A program made the translations under genes and the position numbers. The notes beneath the pieces are model-generated. The model saw only the letters and a program-made list of their open reading frames with translations. It made no database searches and was not told the DNA's origin. Source: Nautilus pompilius (lineage: Eukaryota > Mollusca > Cephalopoda > Nautilida > Nautilidae). From it: DNA of 64,000 nucleotides. The DNA is taken from NCBI GenBank assembly GCA_018389105.1, contig JACATO010000304.1:1860001-1924000 (forward strand), in the 5' to 3' direction. Of this stretch, positions 10,319 through 24,290 are shown in pieces (the first letter of the stretch is position 1; each line of letters starts with the position of its first letter).

Positions 10319-11230
10319 TATTTATATGGTTTTACAAAAACTCGTCTGGTGGACAGAAGTTAAGCAATAAATTAACCAAACTCATGTATGTGTTAAGGTA
10401 TAAGATTTGTGTTTCCATTCTCACGATTATTTCAGATGTTTTCTGTTGTTGATTCTCTTAAGTTATCTTCAAAATTTCTACGGAAAAAGGACATTCTAAG
10501 GAGGATAATTTTATAGATTTAGAACATTCTTTTAACTTGAGTGCATTAAACTTAAAATTTATTTCAAATTACATACTGACTTTATTAATTTAATATAATC
10601 TATTTTGCATTAAATTTTGTTTAATTAACAAAAACATTGGACTGAATTTCACGAAAAAAATCCTACTATTGTTTAATACATATTTTCATTTCGGTTATTT
10701 ACACTTTATGAATCATCTTAAAAACTAATTTTAAAATTATATTGATTTTCAGAATAAAAATGTATCTTTTCATAGCAGAAATTTTGACAAAATCTAAACC
10801 AGAATTTCGACACAGCATAAGGATAAAAACTGATTATAATAATAAACAATTCATTTTTTTTAATGTGTATAAATCGATTTAAGGATTTCGCAATAGCTTC
10901 ATCAGATTAATTTTATCTTTTAAGTCAATATTTTTTAAGTTCTCTGAATTCTTTGAATTCTAACCTTTGAATTTCATGCCATTAATAAGTATTTGAACTG
11001 ATTCTGTAACCTGTGAATTTGCTCTCACTATTATTACCATAACATTTACTGCAACTCTTTTTAATAACATTTCTTCACAACTTACATTGGACAAAAATTA
11101 TCTTTAATTCGTCATTAATGACTGGAATAATAATAAAATAAATAATATTTAGATGACATTGAAGATGAAAAATAGTAAATTAAATATCACCTAAACACGG
11201 TATTTCTGTTTTTTTATATATTACTTATTA
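10319..11230 (-). mobile_element. Polinton/Maverick-like relic, copy A, part 2
   Basis: The AT-rich composition and minus-strand coding signal resume after the mariner. On the minus strand near 10830-11080 a nearly continuous frame contains CSKCYGNNSESKFTGYRIS and EIQRLEFKEFRELKKY, then ELFIIIISFYPY. The Cys-x-x-Cys pair preceded by another Cys suggests a small zinc-ribbon-like element. I infer that this is the same relic interrupted by mariner, because composition, strand and decay level match. No homologous block in copy B was identified for this part. Confidence 0.4.
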
Positions 11231-11589
11231 AAGTTGAAGTAGTCTTTTCGTTTATTGTAAATTACTTTAGCGGAGGTACTAGTTGTATTAATGTTTAGTA
11301 TAAGTTTATACATATTTCACATCGATTTTTATTAGAAATTATTTAAATATCTTTCTTTATTTAAGCATTTTTGTGGCTAATACTAATTTATGAATATGTC
11401 ATGGTAGTTAATGTACTAATTATATAGTTATATGTATTATCTATCCTTAGAGATGCCTACCCGATTTAATTTGGTTAGATTTTGCACTTATGTGATTCAA
11501 AATGGATTTGTGTCTAAACCAAATATTTATTCGTTTTTCTTTACAGTGTTCCAAACAACCGTTTCAATAGTCGATTTTACTAACCCTTT

Positions 11590-11830
11590 CCGATTTACTG
11601 ATTATATTGAAAGTAGGATTTCCCCAAACTGTCATAACAGATTCTGCTGCACGTATTTAACGATATTTGTATTCTTAACCAGTTGCAATGTAACCTCAAC
11701 TTCTTCATACCTTGTGAATACGTTTCTTACGTTTTCCTAATGTCCACTGCCATTTCCGAATTACTGCTCCAGTAACCGTGCTATGGCTGTGTGTCGACTA
11801 TTCAACAAATCACCGACAGAACCTTTAAAA
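11590..11830 (-). pseudogene. Possible Tc1-like DNA-binding fragment
   Basis: The minus strand contains STVTGAVIRKWQW followed by a basic stretch. This resembles the helix-turn-helix motif (Ser-Thr-Val, Ile-Arg-Lys-Trp) near the N-terminus of Tc1-type transposases. A nearby segment, GDLLNSRHTAIARLLEQ, lies in another frame. No catalytic domain or TIR is seen next to it. This is a tentative call. Confidence 0.3.
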
Positions 11831-12698
11831 TAATGAAGATTACAAAAGTATGAGGCAACGTTTTGGTAAAAAAAATTCGAGATATAGGCAATCAAAACCG
11901 ATCGCAAAACTTTACATAAATATAAGAAAGTGGTGTGTATTTTTTTACACGACTACTCTGTTTATTATTTTAGCTGAGAAAACATTTGTTTTCCAGCCAG
12001 AACATCTGCCGTACAATAGTCTTGGAAGAAGAAGAATTCTATGACGTGGGTTGTTTGCCCTTTTAACCTTTCGACGGAAGAACCGGAATTAAATAGACTA
12101 CTTCCTCCCGCGTATATTGAGCTAGTTATGGAACTAGATGCACTTCGGCTTTTGAATTCATAACCCGTTTCCTGTTTGGTAGCATGCAGATGACAAAAAA
12201 AACAAAAAACAAAATGTCCAGAGGTAGAAATATAGTATATAGGTTTCTAATTAAAGTTCTGGACCTACTGGTATTGACAGAGAACACGTAGCAGCCATTG
12301 TACTTGTTCCTATGAATAATGCAGTATTACCGAAAAAAAGATCTCAGAAAGTCTGTCAGGAAAAAATAGCTCATTTCTCTTCTAGGAATGTAAGACAAAT
12401 AAGATATACTTTATTATACATGTCAAATTCTTTACCTTTTTATTTTACTCTTCTTTTACTTGTTTCTTTAGTAGCAGTTTTCATTGTGGTCCCCTTCTTT
12501 TGTATAATTATTAGTTTGTTTGTAGCATTGTTTAGAGAGAACAGGTTCGATTTTTCGCGGAATTCGACTCAGTTTGCCGACTTCCGCGGCGCAGTTTCTC
12601 CTGCCTCTTCCATACCGATTTACGCCGATTTCCTTCCATGAGATTCCTGTAGGAACTTCCCTGGACTTGTTGTGGTACCCGGCGGTTATCTCGCTTGG
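11831..12698. other. No gene recognised
   Basis: Mixed-composition DNA with short open frames only. The plus strand around 12420-12540 encodes a hydrophobic stretch (Phe, Leu, Val rich), but it arises in T-rich sequence and has no other gene features. Confidence 0.4.
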
Positions 12699-12956
12699 TC
12701 ACGAAAGATGAGGATGCTCGACCGCTTGCCCGTGACATGTTCTCATTGTCCCGACGAAGGATGGAGATTTGTCGGTAGGTTCTGAGCCATCAGCCTCGCT
12801 AAGATGAGGATGCTCGACCGCTTGCCCGAGACATGTTCTCATTGTCCCGACGAAGGATGGAGATTTGTCGGTAGGTGCTGAGCCATCAGCCTCGCTTCCG
12901 TTGTCGCCGGTCGGACCACGAAACAGCACCATTTTCACCTGGGAATGACTGGCCAC
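12699..12956 (-). CDS. Hypothetical ORF containing a 32-residue tandem repeat
   Basis: An 85-codon minus-strand frame starts with MASHSQVKMVLFRGPTG and then runs through two copies of a repeat with EADGS, PTDKSPSFVGTMRTC and GQAVEHPHLS, each holding one cysteine. The frame continues to 12532 in an overlapping frame with no clear product. I do not recognise the protein. It could be an untranslated repeat that is open by chance, since only two unit copies exist. No splice or promoter context was identified. Confidence 0.25.
   Translation of the reverse strand: MASHSQVKMVLFRGPTGDNGSEADGSAPTDKSPSFVGTMRTCLGQAVEHPHLSEADGSEPTDKSPSFVGTMRTCHGQAVEHPHLS
12705..12896. repeat. 96-bp direct tandem duplication
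   Basis: Unit 1 is 12705-12800 and unit 2 is 12801-12896. They begin AAGATGAGGATGCTCGACCG and differ at only about two positions. Because 96 is a multiple of three, the minus-strand reading frame passes through both units as a 32-residue repeat. The near identity indicates a recent duplication. The sequence is GC-richer than its surroundings. Confidence 0.95.
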
Positions 12957-14507
12957 CTCTTAGACCGTGTACCAAATGTATCGATCTGTTTAAGCTATGT
13001 TGAAAAGGACGTCCATCAGTATTTACTTTTCTATAATTTCATAAATACTTTTACGTTAAACAGCCTGACAAAATATCCGCTTAAGAGTCAACTCTCTCTT
13101 CTTTTTCTCGTCTAAAACACGATAACAGAGTGGAAGGTGGGCAGGGAATAATTCTAAATGGAAAGCCTGCGGGTGCCCAGTTTTACTATTTCCCTCCGCG
13201 CTGGCCTTTACTTCAGCTGACAAGAGCTAAATTTAAGCGAAGAAGTCGGCCAAAAGGCCGACAATCTTTTCATATGGTTTGCCAAAATTTGGCAAGGTGA
13301 CCGCATTATTTCATAATGCAGATAGTTTTGATTGATTGACGTATATACAGCGTCGATTAGATCAGCCCCTCTCTTCCTTTCTTTTTTAACATGCTATTTA
13401 GTCTTGATAAAGTCTATCGATCAGCCAGACCAGCGATTTGAGAGAAAAATTCTGGAATGATAACATCTGCATTTCAAATTCGTTCTTCACATCGTAGCAG
13501 ACAGACAGCGATGGCTTCATTTCCAAGGAAATCAAAAGCAATTCATTGAGATTTATGCTTCTTCTGAGAAAAAAGAGTTGGCGGAAGAATTTTTTTTATG
13601 TTTAATTTAAAATCCTGCCCAAATATTCTTTGTTATATTACGAAAGTGCGCGACAAATCAGTTCTCCAAAAATCCTTTTTGGAGAGCGAACTTACATTTA
13701 CCTATTCTGTCCGTATTCACCTAATTAGATATAATTAGCAAACGTTTAATTCCCTAGCTAACACACTTCATTTAGGCTGAAAGCACATTTTTCTCTTAAT
13801 ATCCGTCCTGGTTTTTAAAAAAACCACAGAGGACATAAGCAACTTCTATATTTTATTGATCCTACGTTAACAGCCTTTCCCCTTTATCCCCAGTTTGGCC
13901 TGACAAGAACCGTACTGGCATCCAATGTTTTTATTCTGGTGGTAGGTTTTTCTTACATTAAGAGTTTCAAAGAAATAGGAAAGTCTGCTTTATGATCATT
14001 CTAGCACACTGATCAGATTAAATTTTTATTGATTTTTAAATTAGTAAATATAATAATATATTAGTCAATATTTTAAATATAAATACTGTATAATACACCA
14101 AATATATTGATTGTTTCCAAAAAATAATGTAGATGCTTGTAGCTGGAGACTTTCGAATGAGATCCAGCCGGGGTACCATGTCAGAATGTTATTTGAGCCG
14201 GTTTTCGTTACTTATACTAGTGCAAATACACTATGTTAGTGTTAATATTATTTAAGTTCAGGGCACTGAAGAATAGCTATTAATTATTGATTTGAATTTT
14301 TGGTGGGGGTACATGAATAGGGTCTTGTCCCGGACGGACGTCAAAAGTCCGCTCTGCTCTTCCCGAATATTGTACCTTATTTTTAAATGATTTATTGTAG
14401 ATTTAGTGACAGTTTTATAAAATAACAGTGATATCAGCGCAGCGAGGGGGGGGGTAAGGGAAGTACGGGTGTTTAAGATTGAAATACACAAGAGAAAGCT
14501 TTCAGGG
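12957..14507. other. No gene recognised
   Basis: AT-rich sequence with several short self-complementary stretches, for example GGCCAAAAGGCC near 13248, but no coding or transposon signature. A short G-run occurs near 14446. Confidence 0.4.
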
Positions 14508-14640
14508 AGAGACCACGAACATGGTGCAAAGATGTGCTGGATCGGAACATAGGGTCAGTTGGAGCGGTAGATTGGGCAGGGAGAGATACAGAGGGTCTCG
14601 ATAGGCCTGCTTTTAAAGTATATATTAGATAGGTAAAGAT
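14508..14640 (+). pseudogene. LINE C-terminal tail fragment
   Basis: In one plus-strand frame the sequence reads PRTWCKDVLDRNIGSVGAV followed by DWAGRDTEGLDRPAF. This resembles the short conserved C-terminal block of many non-LTR retrotransposon polyproteins (Gly-Arg-Pro-Arg, Arg-Trp, Asp, then Trp-Ala, Asp-Arg). The first Gly-Arg is one frame away. Only about 40 codons remain, consistent with an extremely 5'-truncated copy. Moderate to low confidence. Confidence 0.4.
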
Positions 14641-17188
14641 AGCACAGTGCTCAGCTAATATCGTTTAAAGGGTTAATAAAGATTAAATTATAGACTTATG
14701 TAAAATATTACTGGGTACGTACCGCTTTAAAAATTGCGGATTACGGATCGGGAGATGTGTCTGCCTGTACAAGGAATGGTCGTCCGCTTTTGTCGTGTAG
14801 GCGAGCCTTACAGTCCATCAAAGGAGCCTAGTGACGCAAAATAAGGAATACCTGATGGGGTTCGTGTTCTCACTAATTTGTAAGAGAGCTGCTCACGTTT
14901 TCTTCGTGATAGACAATTATTTTAGAAAACCGTGTGAAAATTACAGCTCCTGCCACACGAGATGTGTTCGTTTCGGTTCTACCCCTCCCGCATATACATG
15001 CGCTCACAGATCCGATAACTGTCGAAACCCACCTCAGCGCGACTGGTAAGAGTAGTCAATGCCAATGGGCGACCGTCTGTTATTATTCTATCGACTTTCC
15101 ATAAATTGGTAGTTCAGTAAGGTAGCGATCTGCCGGTTTTAATTAATGTTCGGCGTCTTTCTTCTATTGGAACTGCAGTACTCAATTCATCCTCTCGGCT
15201 TCTTCGGCGTAAGAGAGTAAACATTAAATTCCATGTCATTCCAACAGGTCTATGCTGTGCTCGCTGGTATTTATATTCCAAAGCATTTACTGAATACTTA
15301 CGAAGCATCTGAAGCAGAAGAAAAATGCTGTTCCATGGCACAGACTTGTCGTTCAGTTAATCGTTCTTTCAGATCATTTTCAGAAAGTATTATAAAATTT
15401 GTGAGCATCGAGGAAGTGTCGAGAAATGTGACTCGTTCACTGTTGTACGCAGTTTGTGACACCCCAAGAGCGTCAGTCCGATCTCTTTGCGCTCAAATCT
15501 GAAAGCAAAAGGATCCGTAAATTTAATCGGTTGCAATTCCTCTAGCAGAAAAATGTCTCGTTTTTTAATCACTCAGCTTATCTTTTGAACGTCTTATGAA
15601 AACAAGTAATGATTATAAGTGGTATAACATCAGGGGCATGGACAAACCCAGTGCCACCACGAAGAGTGCACCAACACCAACCAATGTCAGTATCTATTCA
15701 CTAAGAACCAGCACTTAGATAGAATTGCCAAAGTTAGCATCATCGGCAAGACAGCATCAAAGAGAAACAATACAGAAAATCGCTACTAAAACCTCGGCAC
15801 CCCCAGACATCACTGAGATTAGCACCCTAACCTACACCGTCACCAACAGAACCAACACAAGCTCTAACAGTTACGACGGCACCAATTTTAGCATCGTCAT
15901 CAGTGCTGGTGCTATTAGCAACATGACCAACCCTAGTAACATCAGTGCTGGTGCAGATAGAAGAAAACATCAAAGTTAACAATGATAGTTAGATTAACAA
16001 CACCGATGGCAATCTGCTTGCTTAAATATTGACCAGCAAGTCTGTTCTTGTAAATTCATTATTACGCGCATGCACACTGAAGGTAACAGGAATAAATGCT
16101 GGAAGTTAGTTGGAGTTAACTCCCATTTCGAATGATCGTTTTAATATAAATCCGATTCAGTCAGAAGAGGCCGCACTATAAATAATTTTTATTTCAGAAA
16201 TGTATTCAATTATTCTGCCGAATAGTGAAAAAAAAGTTTGAAAATTGTTTTTATGTTCCTCGGTGTGCTTATGGATTCCTGCTTATTGATTTCTACAGTG
16301 GCAATAGTAAATGTTATATAAATGAAATATTAAAGTAAGAAATAGAGTTGTTAACTCTGAGGAGACTAATGTTCTCCCAAGTTAAATATGTTTTGAGGTC
16401 TAACATTTTAATCAGTTATACCGAAACTGAATAACCCTCTTAACAACGAAACATACATAATTCTCCTTCCAAGCTCCACTCGGTGGTGGCACAGCCGGAT
16501 TTATATGTAGGTGTTTCTATAATCACCCCTGCCCGGCCGTATACCCATGTCTAAACGACTAACGGTTTTATTGCTTCCTTTTCGTGGCTGGTCATCGATT
16601 CATAACCTAAAATTATCCGCATTGGTTGCGAATAGGCGGCAATCAACTGCTTCTCGCTTTGATTGCACCATCCTATCGGCGGGTTGTCCATCTCTGAGGT
16701 AATGCAAACACGATGTGGCGGATAGACAAGATCGCTTTTGTGGTGAGTATGGATTTTCACTGGATGATTATGCGAATTCCCACGTTGGCCGTAGAATCTG
16801 TGTCGGGTCTTTAGAATTTATCTTTGCCTATTGGTATAAACGTGAATTGAATTAGACCCGAAAGGTGTCTCTTTCTTATTAAAGACGGCGATAACCGAAT
16901 AAAAGAGGCTTGGTAGTGCACGCGATACTGCGAAATTTATTAAAATAGAAACGCATTCTTAATGTCTTTAGGTATCTTTTCTGGTGGCGAACAAAAGTCT
17001 GCAGATTATTGGAGAACTGTTGGTTAGTAAAGGAATAAGATCAACCATATTTCGAAACTTAATGCTACAGTCTTCTTGTTTAAACCTTTTCTCTGGTTTC
17101 GTTTTAAGATAAGTGATTTTTTTTTTCTTCGAACATCGTATACAATTTTATCGACTGATGTTACGAGTCCGTATAATAAATGACAAAA
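14641..17188. other. No gene recognised; degenerate ACC/AAC repeat inside
   Basis: Positions 15640-15975 are a degenerate run of ACC, AAC, ATC and AGC triplets (Thr/Ser/Asn-rich if translated), probably an old microsatellite. A 69-codon minus-strand frame at 16551-16760 has no recognised product. The rest shows no gene or transposon ends. Confidence 0.45.
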
Positions 17189-19275
<2,087 letters not shown>

Positions 19276-19277
19276 TA

Positions 19278-19857
19278 CATTTGTCCCCCGGTATTCGCGG
19301 AGGTTACGTCCCTTGAGCACCCGCGAAGAGTGAAAAACCGCGAATATTGGACGTGGTCCATAAAAATGCCTATAAACGTCAAAAGATAACGTAAAATATA
19401 ATTAAAAAATATAAGTAAATATATAATAATAATTTAATAAAAAATACAACACTCGAGATAGCTACACGCGGTAAACTGGGATGATGCGGGGATGCTGGGC
19501 TACATCTGCCTGAGACAGCGCCTCGTGGGCAGCAGCCAATCAGCAGCAAGGAGAAATGAATAACGCTCTCGGATTGGCTACTTTCAAACCTCCAGCCAAT
19601 AGCGTTAATTTATATTGATATTTTGCTGAATTTACGTTAGTATTTATATTACAAAATTAGTAAATTATATTGTTACTAATAATTTAGCGTTAAAAAGCAT
19701 GAAAAAATGTATATTGCCACGAAAAAGCCATAAAAAATTGCGGAAAATATTTGCGATTCCGCGAATATGCGGGGGTTTCCACGAACAATTATTAGTTGGG
19801 TTCTAAGGAAAATTCCGCGAATAACCGGGGCCGCGATTACGCGGGGGGGGTCGACTG
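19278..19857 (-). mobile_element. Tigger-derived MITE, 580 bp, internally deleted
   Basis: Flanked by TA at 19276-19277 and 19858-19859. Its right end reads as the inverse of the left end of the full Tigger at 40089, and its left end (TTGTCCCCCGGTATTCGCGG) is the inverse of that element's right end. The interior joins the parental 5' region, up to about 40505 (CTCGAGTGTT), directly to the 3' region from about 42399 (the TTTTATTAAATTATTA stretch), removing the whole transposase. It is therefore a reverse-oriented deletion derivative mobilisable only in trans. Confidence 0.92.
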
Positions 19858-19859
19858 TA

Positions 19860-21769
19860 TTAACCTTTTTAAAGATTCATATTTGAGATTTATTCCTGTT
19901 TTACATTTTTCTGTAGGATTGTTTACAATGTGGTAATCAAATACAATGATTATTTTCTTACTTAAATGTCCAGTATATAATCACACCTGAAAATGTGGCA
20001 AGCTGTGTGACACGTGGACTACTAAAAGAAAGAATATCTTTTTTCTTTTTAATTTTAATTATGTAGCATTTACACGATATTAATTATCTTCCAAGCTTGA
20101 TGTCGTGTACCTAGTCATTAGACACTCATTGCAAAATAGGTGAAGACAGACACTCGTCCGGTGAAGAGGATGAGAAGACGAGACATCTGTTTGCTAAACC
20201 AGGTAAGTTCGGCAAGATAAGAGTGGTGACAGGTAAAGTGAGTTGGCGAATGACGGTAAACTCTTCAATATAAGAAGCCGGATTAGTGTAAAAAGAAAGA
20301 ATGGGGTTTTACTGCAAGATAACTGTTCGCCACCAACAGTAAACTGTAAAGCATGGAGAAGATATGGAGGTGTTCAGATGTGTAGAAAGTCAGAAGCGTG
20401 AGCTCCTAGTTTGAGGAAGAAATTCACCTTGAACGCAGCTCTAACTTGTGTCGGAACCAAAAATCCAGAGTTCAATCAGTGCACTATTCACTTCAGGGTG
20501 ATTGAATAAATTTGTGGATCAAAATCCACGTGCGTACATAAAAATCTAAGAAAACCCAAAGAGCTGAACATGTGGACTGTAGCCGGGCTCTTGAGGGATT
20601 CGCTTGGTGAGTAAAAGAAATCTAACGAACCCCTATGAAGAATTTCCAGATAACTGAAGGCCGGAGTAAAATTTTCTTACTTGTTTACTTTCTATTACAT
20701 CGGACGAATGTTCATCTTTAGAATTTTAATGGCTGACAAAAAAAAAAAAAACTAACTAAAAAGATTTTTACTTTTACTATATTTGCTACAATTTCACATT
20801 TAATTTGATATAAATAGTTCGTGAAGATGGTCATTTGGTCTTTCATGATAGTAATTAATGAATTTTCGTCTAAGGTCCATATGAACGCAGATTTAGTTCT
20901 CCGTCGGATATCCGAGTTTAAGAAGATGAAACGTATCACAAAATGTGGATGGACGTTTGTCTGCAGAACTCAGGTAACTACGTGCTAGAACAAAAGCTTG
21001 TTTCGCATTATTTTTTTTAGATTAAATACATTTACATTTATAAAAGGCAATTTTATAGAGCGATATACTTGCCCGAGTGCATTTATTTATAGATTAGCAA
21101 ATTTTAAAATTATTTATATCTAATATCCCATCCCGATTTAGGATAAAACATAATTTATTTATATTGTTTAGCGGGTGTGAACTTACAGCTTTACCTTTTA
21201 CTTCCACCTCTAACGAGATACTTATGCAATCAGTTAGGTTAAAGTCTCCTGCCAAATAGTTTTTATTGTTTCGCCTTTGTAATATCGATAATGTGGACAT
21301 ATATAAATCTTGCGTACTCAATAATTAGTATCGGAATTTCATTATATTAGATACGGAGCAAAAATCAATACACCATTTGTCATTATATTCTTAGTATACC
21401 CTGAAAAAGAAAAAAAAAAAAAATATATATATATATATTCTTTTTAATGCATATTTAAAACACCTGGAAGCCAAATATATGAAAAATTATTTTATAATAG
21501 ATTTATCATTAAAAACAATCAATACATAAATGTCAAGTTGACATCTCCATATTTTAAGCGATCTTACTTGATTTATGTAAAGATGTTACAATGTATTTAC
21601 AATAATAAACAACTGTTCTCCCATTCCTTCATCTTGCAGCAGCTATATGTAAAAGACCAGTAGTTCCTTTGCATCATTCCTAATTTTTACACTATAATTT
21701 TATGAACAAGAAGAACGATAAAAAGCCATAATTTCCTTTAAATGCTTTAAGAATGTCTAGAGCAGAAAT
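19860..21769. other. No gene recognised
   Basis: AT-rich DNA with an (A)n(TA)n tract at about 21409-21439. Short frames such as 20718-20939 and 21094-21321 on the minus strand have no recognisable product. Confidence 0.4.
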
Positions 21770-23440
21770 TGGCGATCTAAGACTCGAGTGCCGTGAACAA
21801 CACGCGAGCAGGTTTCATATGGAGAATTACGGCTCTCGGCAGCAACAACTGTGCAGATGGATGTTGCCGAAGCCCAACGGCTCGCACGTCCGCTCACCGA
21901 TTAATTGACACCGGAAGCTCGGTGTGATTAGTCAAAGCAGAGCCGCAGACCAGACGTCTGTAAAGTATATGAAGACTACACAAGCGGACGAAGGTATCTG
22001 CACAATGCTACTTTATCAGACGAGGGCCCTGTTCGAGTTGTCTAAGCTTCATTAGATGATAGTTAATTTCGAGCTGCTTAGACAAGTCAACCAGAATTTG
22101 TGCCCAGTAAAGATCGTGCTGCTTGTGTCGTTCATCAAACGGTTCAAGCAGGACAGAAAAGGTTCTCTTTTGATGAATCTGACAAGACTGGGGTGATTAC
22201 AAACTCAGTAGTGCCAAACACAAGTCAAAGATACATTTACACATGGAAAAGGACTGGTAAGAAAAAGTCTAGTTACAGGAAAACGTTCCAAGATCGCGCA
22301 GAACTTTGCGAAGCATCGTAAACCATTTACCGAGTATTTAAGGGAAACTTTTCTCAACAGCTCTGTGTATCTGTTCAATAATTTACGAAATGAAAACAGT
22401 ATTTTCTTAAATAAAATAAATACCAGCTTCTGCAGATATAGTTGAATAGTGTGTGAGGACGTAGCAGAAGATGCTGGTGACCAGCCAACTGCAGCATTAG
22501 AAAATGTTGGTTTTCACAGCGGTGAAATCATCGATATTAACGATATTCATTGTTTTGTCACTAATCCAAAATACTGCAATTCAAACCCGCTGGAAGAAAT
22601 CGACTCTTTGTGTACAGACATCCATCTTCATACCAGGATCCGCTGGATTATTTGTGGCATAGTTCTGGATCAGTTTGTAACAATACTCAATGATGTAGAG
22701 ATTTTATTTTAAAAAGCCAAACAAAATGCTCTGGAATAGTTGTTGGCAAATGGCTGGAAAAACTTAAAATTAACTTTTACCTAAATGGGTTCGGACAAAC
22801 AGTTTCTACATTTGTATCAAAGCTTGAAAATATTTTTCGAGAAACCGGAGGCTTTTTTTCTGGGATATTTTCACATAAAATTTCCACTATTTCTGTTGAT
22901 GCCAAGACTGGAATCTCACAATTTTTGAAAGACTTCAAGGTTTTCAACATTTTGGGACCAATGTATTCATTTATAATTAACCCTGACCATTTAACGAGAG
23001 TGATATGGAGTGAATTGAACAATCTGAAAAGCAGCTAATGGATTTAAAGAGCTCGCACCTGATGACCGCAGGTTTGGAAATCTGCGAACTGAATTAAAAA
23101 CTAATGAAAAAGATTCTGGGTATCTGTTGTGACTCGCTGGGCTTTACTTCCTGATTCATTAAAACTATTTGAAAAAAGGTCCTTTGCTATGGTTTTAACC
23201 TTAGATCTCATACTTTTGTGAGCAGATATTTTCACATGGAATGTGTTGTCTTTCCTTCATGCAGCAGACTGACAACTGGTCACTTAGAAGCCCACGTGCA
23301 ACTGAAAGTATCCAAATATACACCAGACACTGGAACCGTGACTGAAAGAGGCATACATCTCATTAACTACGTTCCGGAACTTTCCAATCCAACTGATGAA
23401 TTTTTAAAGTGGTATGTATTAGTAAAGTAACTAACACTAT
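21770..23440 (+). mobile_element. Second decayed hAT transposon
   Basis: The element begins with GC-richer sequence containing GAGTGCCGTGAACAACACG, which resembles the terminal region of hAT elements, but a clear inverted repeat pair was not defined. Inside are scattered transposase segments on the plus strand: a zinc-finger-side segment (22100-22320), a middle segment with RIRWIICGIVLDQFVTILND (22620-22700), FGQTVSTFVSKLENIFRE in another frame (22788 on), and a C-terminal CEQIFSHM and SRLTTGHLEAHVQLKV region (about 23215-23320). The order matches hAT transposases. Many frameshifts show it is inactive and older than the element at 2430. Confidence 0.7.
22449..23430 (+). pseudogene. hAT transposase remnant (middle and C-terminus)
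   Basis: The 87-codon frame at 22449-22712 holds the Val/Ile-Arg-Trp-(Leu)-Ser/Cys-(Arg)-Gly landmark of hAT proteins. The next 200 bases continue the helical region in a different frame, ending ISQFLKDFKVFNI. The C-terminal dimerisation domain lies in two frames near 23213-23375, where CEQIFS (with the third catalytic Glu) is one frame from RLTTGHLEAHV and SKYTPDTG. The central catalytic Asp motif was not recognised, so part is missing. Confidence 0.65.
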
Positions 23441-24040
23441 CATCAAAATAAAAGCATTCTGTTTTAGTTGCTTTAAACTTGATGTGGATTCACCGAGTAG
23501 CATATTTGCATCTATTACTTTCTTGTAACTGGGGTAGCTTATTTAAATAGTTTAAATAACTTGGCTAATGTTTGATAGACACCATCCAGTTTCGTGTCGT
23601 TTAATTGTAACGACTCTGAATTAAGAACAAGGTTCGCCTTATTAAAAGGCACTTATTACGGCCAGTGTAAGTTACCGCTCCTGTTTAGTTTGAAGCGTTA
23701 TTCTTTTTGATTTTTTTTTAAAACTACGATTTATTTCTGGCGAAATTCTTTTTTTTTCTAGCATTTTACTTCACGCGCCATACTGATTTGATGATCGTGA
23801 GGTTCTGTAGCGTTTCATTGTGGGAAGATTTTTCTAAATTATCGGAGGAAAAAAATGTTTCCTAGATTCTATACAAAGTCGCTTTAAATTATTTCCTTCA
23901 CAGTCTATTGTAATTCTCGCTTATTTGTTGTTTTTATTAAATGCTTTTTCTAAGTTACAGAAGTTGTTTTTTGATGCTTAAATCAAGTTGATTAAAACGC
24001 GAATACATAATATGATCGTAGACGCTTCCCATTTGTACCG
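23441..24040. other. No gene recognised
   Basis: AT-rich DNA following the hAT remnant. No coding motifs or repeat ends seen. Confidence 0.4.
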
Positions 24041-24042
24041 GA

Positions 24043-24290
24043 TGGATGCCAAAACACGCGGACCTGCCACGCAATGAAATAGCTAATAAAACTGTCACAG
24101 CTGCCGCTAAATTATCGCAGTCTGACTGGCATCGGACTATTCGGGTATAGAAACGTTTCAGCCGAAAAATTAGGGATCTATGGAGGGTTAAATCCGAAAA
24201 CACGATGTACCGCGATTTGAAAAAAAAAATTAGAACGAAAGAGATTTTCAAAAGTTACCAAGAGACCTACAGGGAGAAATTAGCAGACTG
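24043..24290 (+). pseudogene. LINE-type RNase H C-terminal fragment
   Basis: A plus-strand frame reads WMPKHADLPRNEIANKTVTA, then AAKLSQSDWHRTI and a stop. The pattern Trp-x-Pro-x-His-x-x-x-Pro-x-Asn-Glu-x-Ala-(Asp/Asn) is the C-terminal RNase H motif found in several non-LTR retrotransposon polyproteins. The usual catalytic Asp after Ala appears as Asn. A basic stretch continues in frame after the stop to about 24290, ending YREKLADW. No reverse-transcriptase domain is attached. Confidence 0.5.

Noticed and set aside
9522-10452. Plus-strand frames opposite the mariner transposase
   Set aside because: They are antisense shadows of the minus-strand transposase, which carries clear family motifs.
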